A DNA stretch of 64,000 nt from Trissonchulus latispiculum (taxonomy: Eukaryota; Nematoda; Enoplea; Enoplida; Ironidae), in assembly GCA_030248195.1 (NCBI GenBank), contig JASAND010018054.1:40162-104161 (forward strand). Reading direction: 5' to 3'. Positions 12,540-23,567 of the stretch are shown piece after piece (position 1 is the first letter of the stretch; each line of letters starts with the position of its first letter). The translations under genes and the position numbers were made by a program. A model generated the notes under the pieces. The model was not told the DNA's origin. It saw only the letters and a program-made list of their open reading frames with translations, and searched no databases.

Positions 12540-14467
12540 CACTTTTCGGATTTAGAACCAGTAACAGTGGCAACATGGCAGGTAACATTGATGTGATGCA
12601 AACAGAAACTCCTGTGATAAAACCATTTTGGTCCTGTTAAATGTCAGTCTTTCACGTGTAGTAACTCCGAAAGGTTGAAAATCAGCTCAATAAACTAGTT
12701 TCAAAGTCCGGGGGCGGGACTCATTGGTAGAGCACTCTAGTAAAAATCCAAAGGAATCACCACCGTAAATAGGAAATTTTGAATTTCTATAACTTTTTTA
12801 TGCCAGGCCTAAATCATCTAAAATTTTAACAGCTTTCGTTAGACCCGAGGAGTTATCACAGCTATCATTTTGAGCGAAAGTAGAATTTTGGAATCTGGTA
12901 AAAGAACACCTTAAATATTAAAATATGTCCATTTAGAATAACTGTTTTACAGAACTCAGAACTGTTTTTTCTTCGATTTACTTTCGTAAAACGGTTCAGC
13001 TCATCATGAGCTTTAAAACGATGTTTTTAGACACTATATTTAATAAAAAAACTAAAGGATACTTTAACTAGTAAGACACCTTTGAGGCAAGCTCTGGCAC
13101 AATATCACCGACCGGACATGCACGGCCACACAGACAGCAACTGAAATTAAACTGAATTAACTCAAGCTCTTTTTCCAATTTTTAAGGTGGTGATTCCTTT
13201 TGGAGACAACAACTTTGAACCATCATTATTCATTCATTCCTTGGAGTTAAGAAGCCATTTTTATATCAAAATGCAGCTTAGCACTTTCTCTTTCTAAACT
13301 GAAACTAACATTAGTTTTCGAAAATTATCTTGCTGCATTTTTGAAGTAATTTAATTTTCCAGATTTTTTCAGACTGAAGTAAATTTTTCGAGAGACATTG
13401 ATTATATCATCCGATATCTCTATAAAATACCTGGGGTTATTTTTTAAATATCATGAAATCGCTCTTTGTTATGGAGAAATTAGCTACAATGTATGCGCAA
13501 CCTGGATTTTGCCTACTTTTCCCAACTTTTACAAGCGACCACATTAGCTAGAAAGCAGCAATCGGGGCAACAGAAATGGGTCCCAGGGTATTTTTGTGTA
13601 AAACACATCCGATAAGTGGCAACCCTCTAGCATGCATAGTAAATCGCTGTCGCTACGTAGTAAATCACAATCGCTGGAAAAAATGTGGTCATGTTTTTGC
13701 AAAACCTACATTTTTTAATGATATCAATCTATGGGGTCGCAGTTGGAAGGAGATCATGCCGCGATTAATCGGCCTCGACGAGACCTTCAAATTGACACCT
13801 GTAGATTAGTTTTACGGCTTACGTAGCTCAAGAAACGGCGGATTATTTGATTTCTGCAAAAGTGACAAATTGTCAACACCAAAATACGAAAAATCGGCTA
13901 ATGTTATTGTGATTGCTTAATAGTCACGAACGACGACAAGTATACTACAGATACAGTAGCTAACGAGATAATTAACGTATAGGCTAGTTCCCCCCATAAG
14001 ATGGCATGACATGTTTCGTACTAAAGTGAAGTTTGCGGGGCCCTTCAGAAACTGAAGAAAGTTTTCAAGTATTAAAAATAGGTGAATAGCAGAATAGTAA
14101 GCTGACAAGTTTATTTTAGTTCGCCCCACTCCAATTGGCAAACGTCGGTTAGAAGTGGTATCAGTACTGCGTAAAAGGTTGACTGGAAGGCGTGACTGAC
14201 ACCGAATAATTGCTTTTGCAATTACGCGAAGCCTTTGACAAGGCCGGCGATGTACCTATTGCTGCCTATGCAATAAGTCCACCGCGGCAGGTTCACCAGC
14301 AGGCGGCCACCCTTTGAAATCTCGGTATATTGCCAGCGGGGGCTGACAAGTTAGAACAATTAGTCTGTAATCTTGCAGAGGTGTATACTGAATACCTTTT
14401 ACACACTTCCTGTAATAAGTATACTTAGCTAAAATGTATATATATATAATATATAATATATTATATA
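12540..14467. other. non-coding stretch with isolated transposon ends
   Basis: Two isolated TIR-like ends related to the 1 kb TTAA element face away from each other: AAAGGAATCACCACCGTAA near 12760 and TTAAGGTGGTGATTCC near 13183. They therefore do not bound one element. A TA-rich run lies at 14440-14485. The ORF at 13576 has no recognisable domain. Confidence 0.4.
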
Positions 14468-14562
14468 TAGCTATATATAATAAGTATATATAGCAGGCTC
14501 TGCGTGCATTCAGAGATTTATACGCACGCCGTGTGGGAAGCTCCGAGTGGGTGGCACGAGTG
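14468..14562 (+). repeat. fragment of the gypsy LTR outside the element
   Basis: From TAGCTATATATAATAAG through GGTGGCACGAGTG this matches the LTR interior at about 15084-15178, then switches to the duplicated flank. It appears to be a piece of a second LTR lying upstream of the intact element. Confidence 0.75.
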
Positions 14563-14811
14563 GGCTGGGAGGCTTTTTTGGTGTGCAGCTGAGCTGTCTA
14601 AGTTGGAGCTCAGCAACTTGGTTTAGGTCCAGGGGCCAATTTCATAAAACTTTGCAAGTTGCGGATTCCTCAACTCGCAGCTGCAAGTTGCGGATTTGCA
14701 AGTTGCAAGTGTTTCATAAAGTGTCAAGTGCGGAATCCGCATTTGCACTTGAATTGCGAGTCAAGTGGGTTGCAAGTTGCAAGTTCGCTTGAACACTAGC
14801 AGCAAGTAAGT
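14563..14811 (+). repeat. 249 bp flank duplication, left copy
   Basis: Begins GGCTGGGAGGCTTTTTTGG, ends GCAAGTAAGT, and reappears at 27522-27770 with one visible mismatch. The two copies bracket the retrotransposon in direct orientation. Its right part (from about 14631) is the left end of the foldback element that is complete at 27591-28203. Confidence 0.9.
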
Positions 14812-14815
14812 AAGT

Positions 14816-15359
14816 TCTGATCCATCAGTTCAGTGTTGTTAATTGTCGTCTGGAAAGTGGTTGCCCTTTTTTGTATTCATTTTATATCCCCGTATGCCTT
14901 ATTTTTATGCTGGTAAAGAATTGTAACCTACTCCTCGTGATCGTAGTCTGGTAAGGACCTTAGTTGTTAGTTAGGTAGGTAGAATTTAGGTAAATTATTA
15001 GAATAGGCCCGGTCTAGGAACCTGTAGTCGCTCCGCCTCTAGATTTCTACCCAGGTCCAGGCAGCTGAGGTAGGAATTTCACATAGCTATATATAATAAG
15101 TATATATAGCAGGCTCTGCGTGCATTCAGAGATTTATACGCACGCCGTGTGGGAAGCTCCGAGTGGGTGGCACGAGTGCGCGAAGCGCACGAGTGCCACG
15201 CACGAGGGCTTCGCGTACGACGCTGCATAGATCTCTGAATGCAAGGAATGCCGTGTTGTAAAGTACTTATACAACGAAACAAGCTACTTGATTCTATGAT
15301 GCTGCAGCCGAGAACATAAGTTCAAGCAATTTTTATGACCACAAGGCAGTAAATTTGAC
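14816..15359 (+). repeat. left LTR, truncated at its 5' end
   Basis: Matches 27028-27519 of the right LTR from TCTGATCCATCAG to AAATTTGAC. It lacks the first 112 bp seen on the right and carries 52 extra bases after CCAGGTCCAGGC, bounded by CAGGC repeats, which suggests that the right copy lost them. Inside is a hairpin-prone block: GCATTCAGAGAT at about 15121 pairs with ATCTCTGAATGC at about 15230. No standard TGG primer-binding site is obvious just after 15359. Confidence 0.85.
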
Positions 15360-16575
15360 AATTTGACCAAAGGCAGCATTTCGGTTCAAAAAAGGTAAAA
15401 ATCGATTTTGACCCAAAATCGTCGATTTTGACCCAAAAATCGACGAAAAATTTAATTTTTGGCCGATTTTTCTAGTTTCAAGGGCTAATAACGATTGGAT
15501 AACATCAACGCCATCACGCTAGACCTATAATTCGAAGAATTTCCGGAAAATGACCAATTTTCTAAAAAACCCCCCTGTCAAAATTTTTTTTGAGATTCGA
15601 ACATAGCCATTTTTTGGGTTAATTTTTGGAATTTGGTATTTGGACCCCCCTATAGGTTTCAGTAGGTGCTCCACTCGTTTCTGAGCACAAAAATACCAGA
15701 TTTTGTCCAAATTTTGGAAAAATTTTCCATTTTGGCACCGATTTTCCGATTTTTCATATTTTTTAGTCGCGGTGCCCCCCCTACTGATTTTTCAATTTTG
15801 AGTGTTTTTGTCGGTTCTGAGCCAATCTACGACTAAAACTACGGTCGTAGAACGCACCCTAGCTGCAGATTCCGAGGATTCCTAGATTTTTTGTGTTTTT
15901 GACCCAAATCGACCGATTTTTCAATTTTTGGTCTTTGACCCCATTATAGTTGATTTTTACTTTTGAACGATTAGACTAATTTTGTCCAAATCTACGGTTA
16001 AATCCACGAACGTAGAGCATAATCACGCTAGAATTGCTAGGCTTTGCCCAGATTTTCCATATTTTTGCCGGAATTTTTGATTTTTACTTTTCTTGTCGGC
16101 GTGCCCCCCTTGTGTGTTTTTTTCTGATAACTCCTAATTTTCGGACTTTTGGTTGGAACGACGGTAACACAAGCCGTAGAATTGTTTGTTGAGTCTTTTA
16201 CCACGATTCTGTCATATTTTCAGCAATTTTGGACCAGATTTGACATTTTTTTGTATGTGTCCTTGCTACTGATTTTTGACAATTTTTATTTTTGCGTACA
16301 TTTTTGAACTTTTTGTTTTGGAATATCATCTACGACCTCAACTAAAGGCGTAGATAAATTGTACGAGCGTTTTCTGATATTTTGCGACGATTTTCTCGTT
16401 TTTGGACGACTTTTTCCAGTTTTTGCGAAAAATTTCGACAATCGATAATTCTGCGCGAGAACGTTTGCTAAGGCATAGAGAAAACTGGGATAACATTTTT
16501 GATCAATTTGCTGAACTACGCGCTCAAATCATTCCGGTAGTAACTAGAGCTCAGCATCGGCAGCATTTGCAAAAG
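15360..16575 (+). other. untranslated leader of the retrotransposon
   Basis: 1.2 kb of T-rich DNA with recurring motifs such as GATTTTGACCCAAAATCG and GTGCCCCCCT, and no ORF of note. The gag frame is open upstream to about 16402, but the first ATG is at 16576. Confidence 0.6.
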
Positions 16576-17895
16576 ATGGCGGATATCAAAACCTATATTG
16601 CGCTTTTTAAAAGTCTGAGTCCCTACAACGGTAGAGAGACTACGTTGACTCCAGACGAATGGATCACAAGTTTTGAAGCAATTATCCGTGCTCATGAAAT
16701 CCCTGGGGAGAAGAAACGCTCCCTATTGTTAGCTAAAATTGGGGAAACTGTCCTTCATCGGCTTTCTTCTCTTGGACTTCCAGATACGTATGAAGAATTG
16801 GTTAAACCTTTGAAGCTTTTGTACGAACCTGTGACAAGGACAGCGGCTGAACATTCGAGAAATTTCTATGTACGTATTCAAAAAGAGGACGAAAAGGTGC
16901 AAGATTTTGCCGCTGACTTGGAAATTTTAGCCCGAAAGGCTTTTCCGAATGAGAATGAAAACGGAAGGGCAGTGAATATTTTCGAACAGCTCCGTAAAGG
17001 TCTTCGCTCTGATTTGAAAACTTTGGGTGTCTCCCTCCTAGCTGATTTGGAATGTTGGGGACAGAACATGGAAAAATTGCGCAAAATTGTGATTCAGCTT
17101 TCGCGGTTGGAGGAGGAACAAAACCTAGATTCGTCGACCTCCCCTTCCACTTCCAAGAAGGAATCAAAGACGAAAGCAAAGGTCTGTAGTGTTTCTACCG
17201 CTGAAAACTCGGAACAGGATGAAAAATTATCCAAACTGCAGTCCCAACTTTTGGATATGAAGCTCAAAAATGCGCAGTTGGAAATCGATTTGGAAGCGGT
17301 CAAAGCAGGCAAAACGGAAGCTCAAATTTGTAGTGTGAAGGCTTCTACTTCTACCGAATTTCCTACAGTTGCTGCCACCCAAGCTACGCCATCTACTTCT
17401 GCGCAGTCTCCGCCAGCCCAGCAGCAGAATTCTAACCAGCGATCTCCTCAGTCCCCGCGTGATCTCAGTAATGTGACTTGCTACGAATGCGGAAATTTTG
17501 GACATATAGCTTCAAATTGTGCCCTGCGTACCAATCGAGACAATTCAAATTTTCGGCGCGGTCGTGGACGTGGTAATTTCCGTGGCAATAACCGCGGCAA
17601 CTACCAAAACCAAAATTGGAATCAAAATTCGCGCTCAAATTGGAACAACAGTGATAATAACAATTGGTCTCGAAATAATTCTCGTGGTTCCAGGGGTAAT
17701 CGTGGAAATTCCCAAAGGCACGGTTCTCGTCCAGATGTTTTCATGGATGCTAGCGGTCAGGCATTCCAAATTATGTCCTACGAGCAATATCAACAGGCGC
17801 AACCTAATGTTTCCTATATTGTTCCTCTAAATTCTAGCGGCCAGAATTTTCAGATTGCGGGAGGCGTAACCTCCAGGGCTCCCAACCCGCAGTAA
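16576..17895 (+). CDS. gag: retrotransposon Gag (capsid and nucleocapsid)
   Basis: Structural protein expected to form the particle that packages element RNA. From ATG 16576 (MADIKTYIALF) it is 439 aa; the frame extends 58 codons further upstream without an ATG, so the earlier start is not supported. The N-terminal half is helical and capsid-like. A coiled-coil-like stretch with many E, K and L residues follows at about residues 175-250. A CCHC zinc knuckle, CX2CX4HX4C, lies at residues 302-315 (C302, C305, H310, C315). The C-terminus is rich in Asn, Arg, Gly and Gln (RGRGRGNFRGNNRG), as expected for RNA binding. Gag ends at TAA 17893, within a 58 nt overlap with pol, which lies in the -1 frame. 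Confidence 0.92.
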   Translation: MADIKTYIALFKSLSPYNGRETTLTPDEWITSFEAIIRAHEIPGEKKRSLLLAKIGETVLHRLSSLGLPDTYEELVKPLKLLYEPVTRTAAEHSRNFYVRIQKEDEKVQDFAADLEILARKAFPNENENGRAVNIFEQLRKGLRSDLKTLGVSLLADLECWGQNMEKLRKIVIQLSRLEEEQNLDSSTSPSTSKKESKTKAKVCSVSTAENSEQDEKLSKLQSQLLDMKLKNAQLEIDLEAVKAGKTEAQICSVKASTSTEFPTVAATQATPSTSAQSPPAQQQNSNQRSPQSPRDLSNVTCYECGNFGHIASNCALRTNRDNSNFRRGRGRGNFRGNNRGNYQNQNWNQNSRSNWNNSDNNNWSRNNSRGSRGNRGNSQRHGSRPDVFMDASGQAFQIMSYEQYQQAQPNVSYIVPLNSSGQNFQIAGGVTSRAPNPQ

Positions 17896-20800
17896 CTTCG
17901 TCCCCACCTGGAGAAAATTCTAACCCTAGTCCCACTACAGTTTTGAATTCTAACCCTAATGTTTGTTCGGTTCTTTCTTCTGAAAGTGTGGTGGAAAGTT
18001 TATTGAAAACATATCCCAATCAGAAGACTATTTCGTCAGATCAAATTTGTTCAGTCTTCTCTTCTTATGCGGGAGTGGTAAAGTCAAATTTACCACCTAA
18101 CCATCAATTTGGAAGAACAAACTTAGAAAATTCTCCACATTTTTCGAATACGTATGTACGTACTAACATGGCATGTTCTATACAGCCAACTTTTAATGGT
18201 TTTTCAACGCCAACTTCTAATACGTACGTACGTACAAGCCCTCCCTCCAATGTTTCTTTTTCAACTAATGGTTTTTCTGGAAATTCAAAGCACTTTCAAT
18301 CTGAAAAGGAGGAACGTGTTCTTTTTATACCAGATCAACAAAGATGGGTAAAATTGGTACCTATTGACGGTAGCAAGGTCGACAAGCGTAATGCACTTTT
18401 TCTTCGACCAATTCCACCAAATTCAAGGGTAACCAGTCAAGCCAATTGCAATCAGGCAAATTCTTTTTCTGGTCTAACTTTTCGGAATACACGTTTCCAA
18501 AATCAGAATGCTGGCTTTAGGCCAATGAATTCCCAGCAACCTAGGTTTTTACTAGCAAATTTTCGGTATAACTTCCCTTTTCAGAGGCAACAGCCTAGAT
18601 TTTCGAATGTGCCTACAGTTTTTTCTGCTAGGAATAATTTTGGATTTGCTCCCCGACCTATTGCCACGAATGGGCGCAGCTGCGAAAATCAAGCGTTTTC
18701 CTTTGGACCTCGCGTGGTTTTCCCATCTGCAAATGCCCACCTGCCAAATTTAGGGACGAGTACACCCAGATCACTAAATCAAGGGGTGCCTTCAGGAGCG
18801 AACTTTTTGGCTCGCCACTCGAGGGTTACCAAGCATAACGGTGAGTCTGGTCAACAGGAAAAGACGGATGCCTCTGACTACCATATAAAAAGTCACGCGC
18901 CAACTCAAATTCCTAGGACTAACAAGTCATCAGTGGACTATGGTTATAGGCTAAGAATGCTTAGAAGTCTAGATGAGGCATCCACCCAAGTTCAAGAAGC
19001 AGACTTACAAGGAAAAAGCCAAGAAACTGAGGAAGAACTCAGTAAAGAACAGGGAGTAGGAACTTCAAAAGGAAAACGGGTACGTAAGAAGAATCAGCAG
19101 TTGAAAAGCAAGATAAAGCATAAGGTGTTGGACCCAGATTTTCCAGACAAATTCCTTTTTGAAGATGTTTTGCTTTCTTATTCGGATGCGTCAAAAACTG
19201 AGGAAAGTTCTGCGACTAGTTCTGACTCTGAATCTGAATCTGTGGACAAAACGCCAACGGTTTGCTATCAACAGCCACAAAAGGCACCAAAGTCTGAGCC
19301 GATTTTCAATAATCGAAATTATTTAATGGCTTTTGCTCAAGGTGATAAGTATTTTGTAGGAGCTCAAGCAAAAATTCCACCTATTCATTCACCTGTGGTT
19401 GTAGTGTCTGTCTCTGGCCTAAATACTTTAGCATTACTTGATACTGGAGCGAATATCTCCGTCATTTCGAAAAGCTTTATAGAACATTTGCAAAGAAAGG
19501 CACCAGAGGCACTCACGCCAGGTGAGCGACGTTTTGCTTCAGCTACTGCAGCCAATGGAACTCCTATTGATTTTTCGGGTTCAGTCAAATTGAAATTGTC
19601 CTTTCAAGGATACATTTGGCCTCACGAATTTTTGATTAGTGAACATTGTCCATACGACATTTTACTGGGTTCCGATTTTCTTTCCACTTATAATTGGTCT
19701 ATGTTACTTGGCAGACATTCAATCTACCATCCTCTTTTCAAAGAAGTACCCCTTCTGGGCGCACCTCAATTGGATAGTATTTTACAAATTGTGGGAAAAG
19801 AAGCCCCAAAAGTGTCCAATATTTTTCTGCGAATAGGAGTGTGCATACCACCTAATTCAGAAGCGTGGGTACCGATTGCTTGTGAAGCGGATCAAACAAA
19901 TTCAGAGATCGATGAGGAAGACGAGGTTCTTGCTGTCATACGTACTTATGCATCTCAAGTAAAACCACAGACGGCTCCTTGGCCTTCACGTTTTGCGGAT
20001 CCACCTAAAATGGTTCGAAATTCCACTAAAATATTGGAAAAATATAACTGCTACGTGGTCCCTGGTATCATTTCGGGCGAAAATCAAACGCAATATGTTC
20101 GAATGTGGAATTTGGCCCCAGAGCCATTGGATTTAAGACCAGGTATGCGTTTAGCTTACGCAGATGACCTCGTTGCAGTTCAGAACCCTAAAGGCAAGGA
20201 AGCTTTTCTACATATGGGTGAAAATTGGTTCGAGCAGGAGTACGTATGTGAGTCAGACCTTGTTTCGGGAGAAAACCCACAAGTAAATTCTGCCATTCAT
20301 AATTCCAACTTAAAGGATACTATATTGGAGGAAGAAAAGGTATCACTTAAACAGAATAAAGTCTTAACACCAGAGGAACAATACGAACAGTTTCTCAAGG
20401 AAGCTCAACTGGATAAGTTTGAATGTACAGAAAAGAGTAAAGATAGATTCAAGGAACTTCTACGTAAGTACGTACATGTTTTTGCAACACCGGACAATTT
20501 AGGAAAATGTACTACAGGACAACATCTAATTGACACTGGCATGGGAGGACCAGTAACGGCTAAGGCATATAGGGTAAATCCAAACGAAAGACTCCAAATC
20601 GAAGAACATATTCGGAAGATGCTGGAACAAGGGATTTGCTCTCCATCAGACAGTCAATGGTCATCTCCATGTATGTTGGTAGGGAAGAAGGATGGAACTA
20701 CCAGGTTTGTCATCGATTACAGAAACCTAAACAAGATCACTAGGAAAGACCGCTATCCATTACCTAAGATCGATGAAATACTAGATATGTTCAGTAAGGG

Positions 20801-23567
20801 AAAATTCTTTTCTACGTTAGATCTTAACAGTGGGTACTGGCAGATAGAAATGTTTCCACCTCATAAAGAGAAAACAGCATTCATTTCGCATATGGGACTT
20901 TTTCATTTCAATGTAATGCCCTTTGGCCTAACAAATGCTCCCGCCACTTTTCAGCGCATAATGGAGCGTATTTTTACGGAATTACCAGTTTACATCGATG
21001 ATTTGCTAATCCCTTCAAACGATGAAGAACATCACTTAAAAATGCTGGAAATTGTTTTTCAAAAACTTAGCGATCATGGACTTCGTTTGAAGATGAAAAA
21101 GTGTGTGTTTTTCCGTACAAGGGTTGAATATCTTGGGCATTTTATATCTGATAAAGGCATTGAAACTGACTCCCGTAAAGTCACTGCAGTTCAGAATTTC
21201 CCTGTACCTAGGACAATTAAGCAGCTACGTGGATTTTTAGGTATGGCTGGATATTATAGGCGATTTATTAGTAATTTTAGTACCATTGCTGGACCTTTGA
21301 ATAATTTGTTGAAGAAACAAGAGAGTTTTCATTGGACAGATGATTGCCAAACAGCTTTTGAGAACTTGAAAAATGCACTAACGAATGCACCTGTTTTGGC
21401 ATACCCGAACTGGGATAATCCGTTTTTATTAACAACTGATGCAAGTATTCAAGGTCTCGGTGCAGTACTAGAGCAAGCTCAAGAAGGTGAATCTAGACCA
21501 AAACCAATAGCTTACGCTAGTAGATCTTTAGTGGGTGCTGAAAGGAAATACGAAATTTACGAACTAGAAGGACTAGCCGTAGTATGGGCATGTAAACATT
21601 TCCAACATTACCTACGTCACCGACAATTTACTCTGTATACCGATAACGAGGCTCTTAAGTACATCTTCACTTGTCCAAAACGACAAGGTAATAGCAGATT
21701 AGCTAAGTGGCACATAGCACTGCAAGAGTACAAATTCACAGCGTTACATCGGAGAGGTGTTGACAATCCAGTAGCAGACGCTCTTTCGCGTAATCCAAAG
21801 TCCAAGGACAACTTTTTGGCTGACATTGCGACGGCGGATTCACGATTGCAGCAAGTACGTACGCAAAACAACAATACTGAAGCTACATCTGAAAATGAAG
21901 AGGAGTTTGACGTTACCGAAGACATGTATCCACCTGTATTTTCTATTGAAAAATTTTCAGACGAAAGTTGGATTCAAGCTTTGAATGAAGATCCTGAATT
22001 TGGTCCTTTAAAAGACTATATGGAAACAGGACGTTTAACAACTGATGAAAAGGTTTGGCGTTTAATTCGTCTCGAGGATGATTTCGTGCTTGAAAACGGG
22101 ATTTTGTACAGACATCACATAGACGCACATGGACGTAGACGATATGCGTTACCTAGAACTACCTGTGTACCTCAGAAGTATCGAAACTACATCCTGTATC
22201 AGTATCATAGTGCACCAGATACTGGAGGACACTTAGGTGTACCCCAAACTATTTATAAGATAGCTACGAAGTATTATTGGCCGACTTTATCAACAGACGT
22301 GACTAAATACGTACGTAATTGTATAGTATGCAATAAATTTACGATTGGTCCAAGAAATCCACAGGCTCCTATGAAGCCCTATCCACCTGTAACTAAGCCA
22401 TTCGAAAGGATCTACCTAGACGTTTGTCATTTTCCTACGAGTAAGAATCAAAAGGTTTGTGTTCTTGTTTTGATAGATCAATTGACGCGTTGGGCAGAAG
22501 CTTGGCCCTTAAGGAATGAAAAGTCAGAAACGCTAATACGTACGCTTTTATACGAGTTTGTCTTACGCTATGGTGTACCTAAGGAAGTAGTAACAGATCA
22601 AGGACCTAATTTTCAATCCGAAGTGACAAATACATTCTTTAAGTTGCTAGGAACTACTAAGTTACGTACGACGGCATATCATCCACAATTTAATGGACTT
22701 GTAGAACGGGTTAACGGTACTATACGTGAAATTATTAAGAAGTATATCGATACGTCACAAAAGGACTGGGACATGAAACTCGCTTTTGCTATGCACGCTT
22801 ATCGAACATCTTTTCATTCGACTATTCAGGATACTCCGTATTTTCTACTTTTTGGTCGTGATTGCACTGTTCCTGAAGATTTACTTTTCGACAAACTTGA
22901 TAAACCTGTGACTTCTTTAAATGCGTACAAAACGTCAGCGATGCGTCAATTAACGGAAAATTGGGAATTAACTGCTAGGATAATTAAGGATAAGAGTGAG
23001 TTAGTTAAGCAAAGGTACGATCAGAAAGTACGTATAAAGCATTTTGAAGTAGGACAGCTAGTTATGCGAAATATTTCACAAGTACCTGTACCACAAGGAC
23101 ATATGGCTAAATTAGCTCCAAAATATGACGGACCATTTCGCATTGTGGAACGGATTTCAGAGCAAAATGTTCGGCTAAGGTGTTTACAGACCGGAAAGAT
23201 TAGTAAACCAATTCATGTAAATCGACTAAAGAAGTTACCAGATGTCCATCCAGAATATACCGAAGATACAGTAGAACAATTTCAAGATCTGGAATTTGAA
23301 AAGCCTGAGGAAAAGGCTTCGCCCGGTGTAGTGGAAAAGCAAGGGGATAGTAACGGCGAATTAGAAGAACAAGTACAAGCTGATACAAATGAAATGGAAC
23401 ATCACGAAACAACTAATACTGACGTGACTAACACAGACGAACAAGACGAAACTGCTAGTGTAGAATATGTAGTAGTAGCAACACCATCTAGCACTAAAGC
23501 ACCAGATGCACTTATGGCACCTGTAGGAAACTTGTTTTCATTCGATAAGGTCAGATTTTTAATTTGA
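17838..23567 (+). CDS. pol: retrotransposon Pol polyprotein (PR-RT-RH-IN)
   Basis: The frame is open from 17838, overlapping gag by 58 nt in the -1 frame. There is no ATG near its start, so expression as Gag-Pol by -1 frameshifting is likely; no classic slippery heptamer is obvious (GAATTTT at 17844 is the nearest). Counting from 17943, landmarks are: protease DTGA at 500-503; RT LDLNSGY with D960 and YIDD at 1017-1020; RNase H D1166 (TTDAS) and D1234 (TDNE); integrase zinc finger H1422, H1430, C1460, C1463; catalytic D1493, D1552, E1588 (DDX35E). All catalytic residues are present. The first ~450 residues are low-complexity (S, N, F, Q rich). A chromodomain is not apparent; the C-terminal tail is acidic and threonine-rich. 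Confidence 0.95.
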   Translation, partial: RPEFSDCGRRNLQGSQPAVTSSPPGENSNPSPTTVLNSNPNVCSVLSSESVVESLLKTYPNQKTISSDQICSVFSSYAGVVKSNLPPNHQFGRTNLENSPHFSNTYVRTNMACSIQPTFNGFSTPTSNTYVRTSPPSNVSFSTNGFSGNSKHFQSEKEERVLFIPDQQRWVKLVPIDGSKVDKRNALFLRPIPPNSRVTSQANCNQANSFSGLTFRNTRFQNQNAGFRPMNSQQPRFLLANFRYNFPFQRQQPRFSNVPTVFSARNNFGFAPRPIATNGRSCENQAFSFGPRVVFPSANAHLPNLGTSTPRSLNQGVPSGANFLARHSRVTKHNGESGQQEKTDASDYHIKSHAPTQIPRTNKSSVDYGYRLRMLRSLDEASTQVQEADLQGKSQETEEELSKEQGVGTSKGKRVRKKNQQLKSKIKHKVLDPDFPDKFLFEDVLLSYSDASKTEESSATSSDSESESVDKTPTVCYQQPQKAPKSEPIFNNRNYLMAFAQGDKYFVGAQAKIPPIHSPVVVVSVSGLNTLALLDTGANISVISKSFIEHLQRKAPEALTPGERRFASATAANGTPIDFSGSVKLKLSFQGYIWPHEFLISEHCPYDILLGSDFLSTYNWSMLLGRHSIYHPLFKEVPLLGAPQLDSILQIVGKEAPKVSNIFLRIGVCIPPNSEAWVPIACEADQTNSEIDEEDEVLAVIRTYASQVKPQTAPWPSRFADPPKMVRNSTKILEKYNCYVVPGIISGENQTQYVRMWNLAPEPLDLRPGMRLAYADDLVAVQNPKGKEAFLHMGENWFEQEYVCESDLVSGENPQVNSAIHNSNLKDTILEEEKVSLKQNKVLTPEEQYEQFLKEAQLDKFECTEKSKDRFKELLRKYVHVFATPDNLGKCTTGQHLIDTGMGGPVTAKAYRVNPNERLQIEEHIRKMLEQGICSPSDSQWSSPCMLVGKKDGTTRFVIDYRNLNKITRKDRYPLPKIDEILDMFSKGKFFSTLDLNSGYWQIEMFPPHKEKTAFISHMGLFHFNVMPFGLTNAPATFQRIMERIFTELPVYIDDLLIPSNDEEHHLKMLEIVFQKLSDHGLRLKMKKCVFFRTRVEYLGHFISDKGIETDSRKVTAVQNFPVPRTIKQLRGFLGMAGYYRRFISNFSTIAGPLNNLLKKQESFHWTDDCQTAFENLKNALTNAPVLAYPNWDNPFLLTTDASIQGLGAVLEQAQEGESRPKPIAYASRSLVGAERKYEIYELEGLAVVWACKHFQHYLRHRQFTLYTDNEALKYIFTCPKRQGNSRLAKWHIALQEYKFTALHRRGVDNPVADALSRNPKSKDNFLADIATADSRLQQVRTQNNNTEATSENEEEFDVTEDMYPPVFSIEKFSDESWIQALNEDPEFGPLKDYMETGRLTTDEKVWRLIRLEDDFVLENGILYRHHIDAHGRRRYALPRTTCVPQKYRNYILYQYHSAPDTGGHLGVPQTIYKIATKYYWPTLSTDVTKYVRNCIVCNKFTIGPRNPQAPMKPYPPVTKPFERIYLDVCHFPTSKNQKVCVLVLIDQLTRWAEAWPLRNEKSETLIRTLLYEFVLRYGVPKEVVTDQGPNFQSEVTNTFFKLLGTTKLRTTAYHPQFNGLVERVNGTIREIIKKYIDTSQKDWDMKLAFAMHAYRTSFHSTIQDTPYFLLFGRDCTVPEDLLFDKLDKPVTSLNAYKTSAMRQLTENWELTARIIKDKSELVKQRYDQKVRIKHFEVGQLVMRNISQVPVPQGHMAKLAPKYDGPFRIVERISEQNVRLRCLQTGKISKPIHVNRLKKLPDVHPEYTEDTVEQFQDLEFEKPEEKASPGVVEKQGDSNGELEEQVQADTNEMEHHETTNTDVTNTDEQDETASVEYVVVATPSSTKAPDALMAPVGNLFSFDKVRFLI

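Noticed and set aside
16402..16575. Upstream extension of gag to 16402
   Set aside because: The frame is open but begins with TTG in T-rich leader; the first ATG is 16576.
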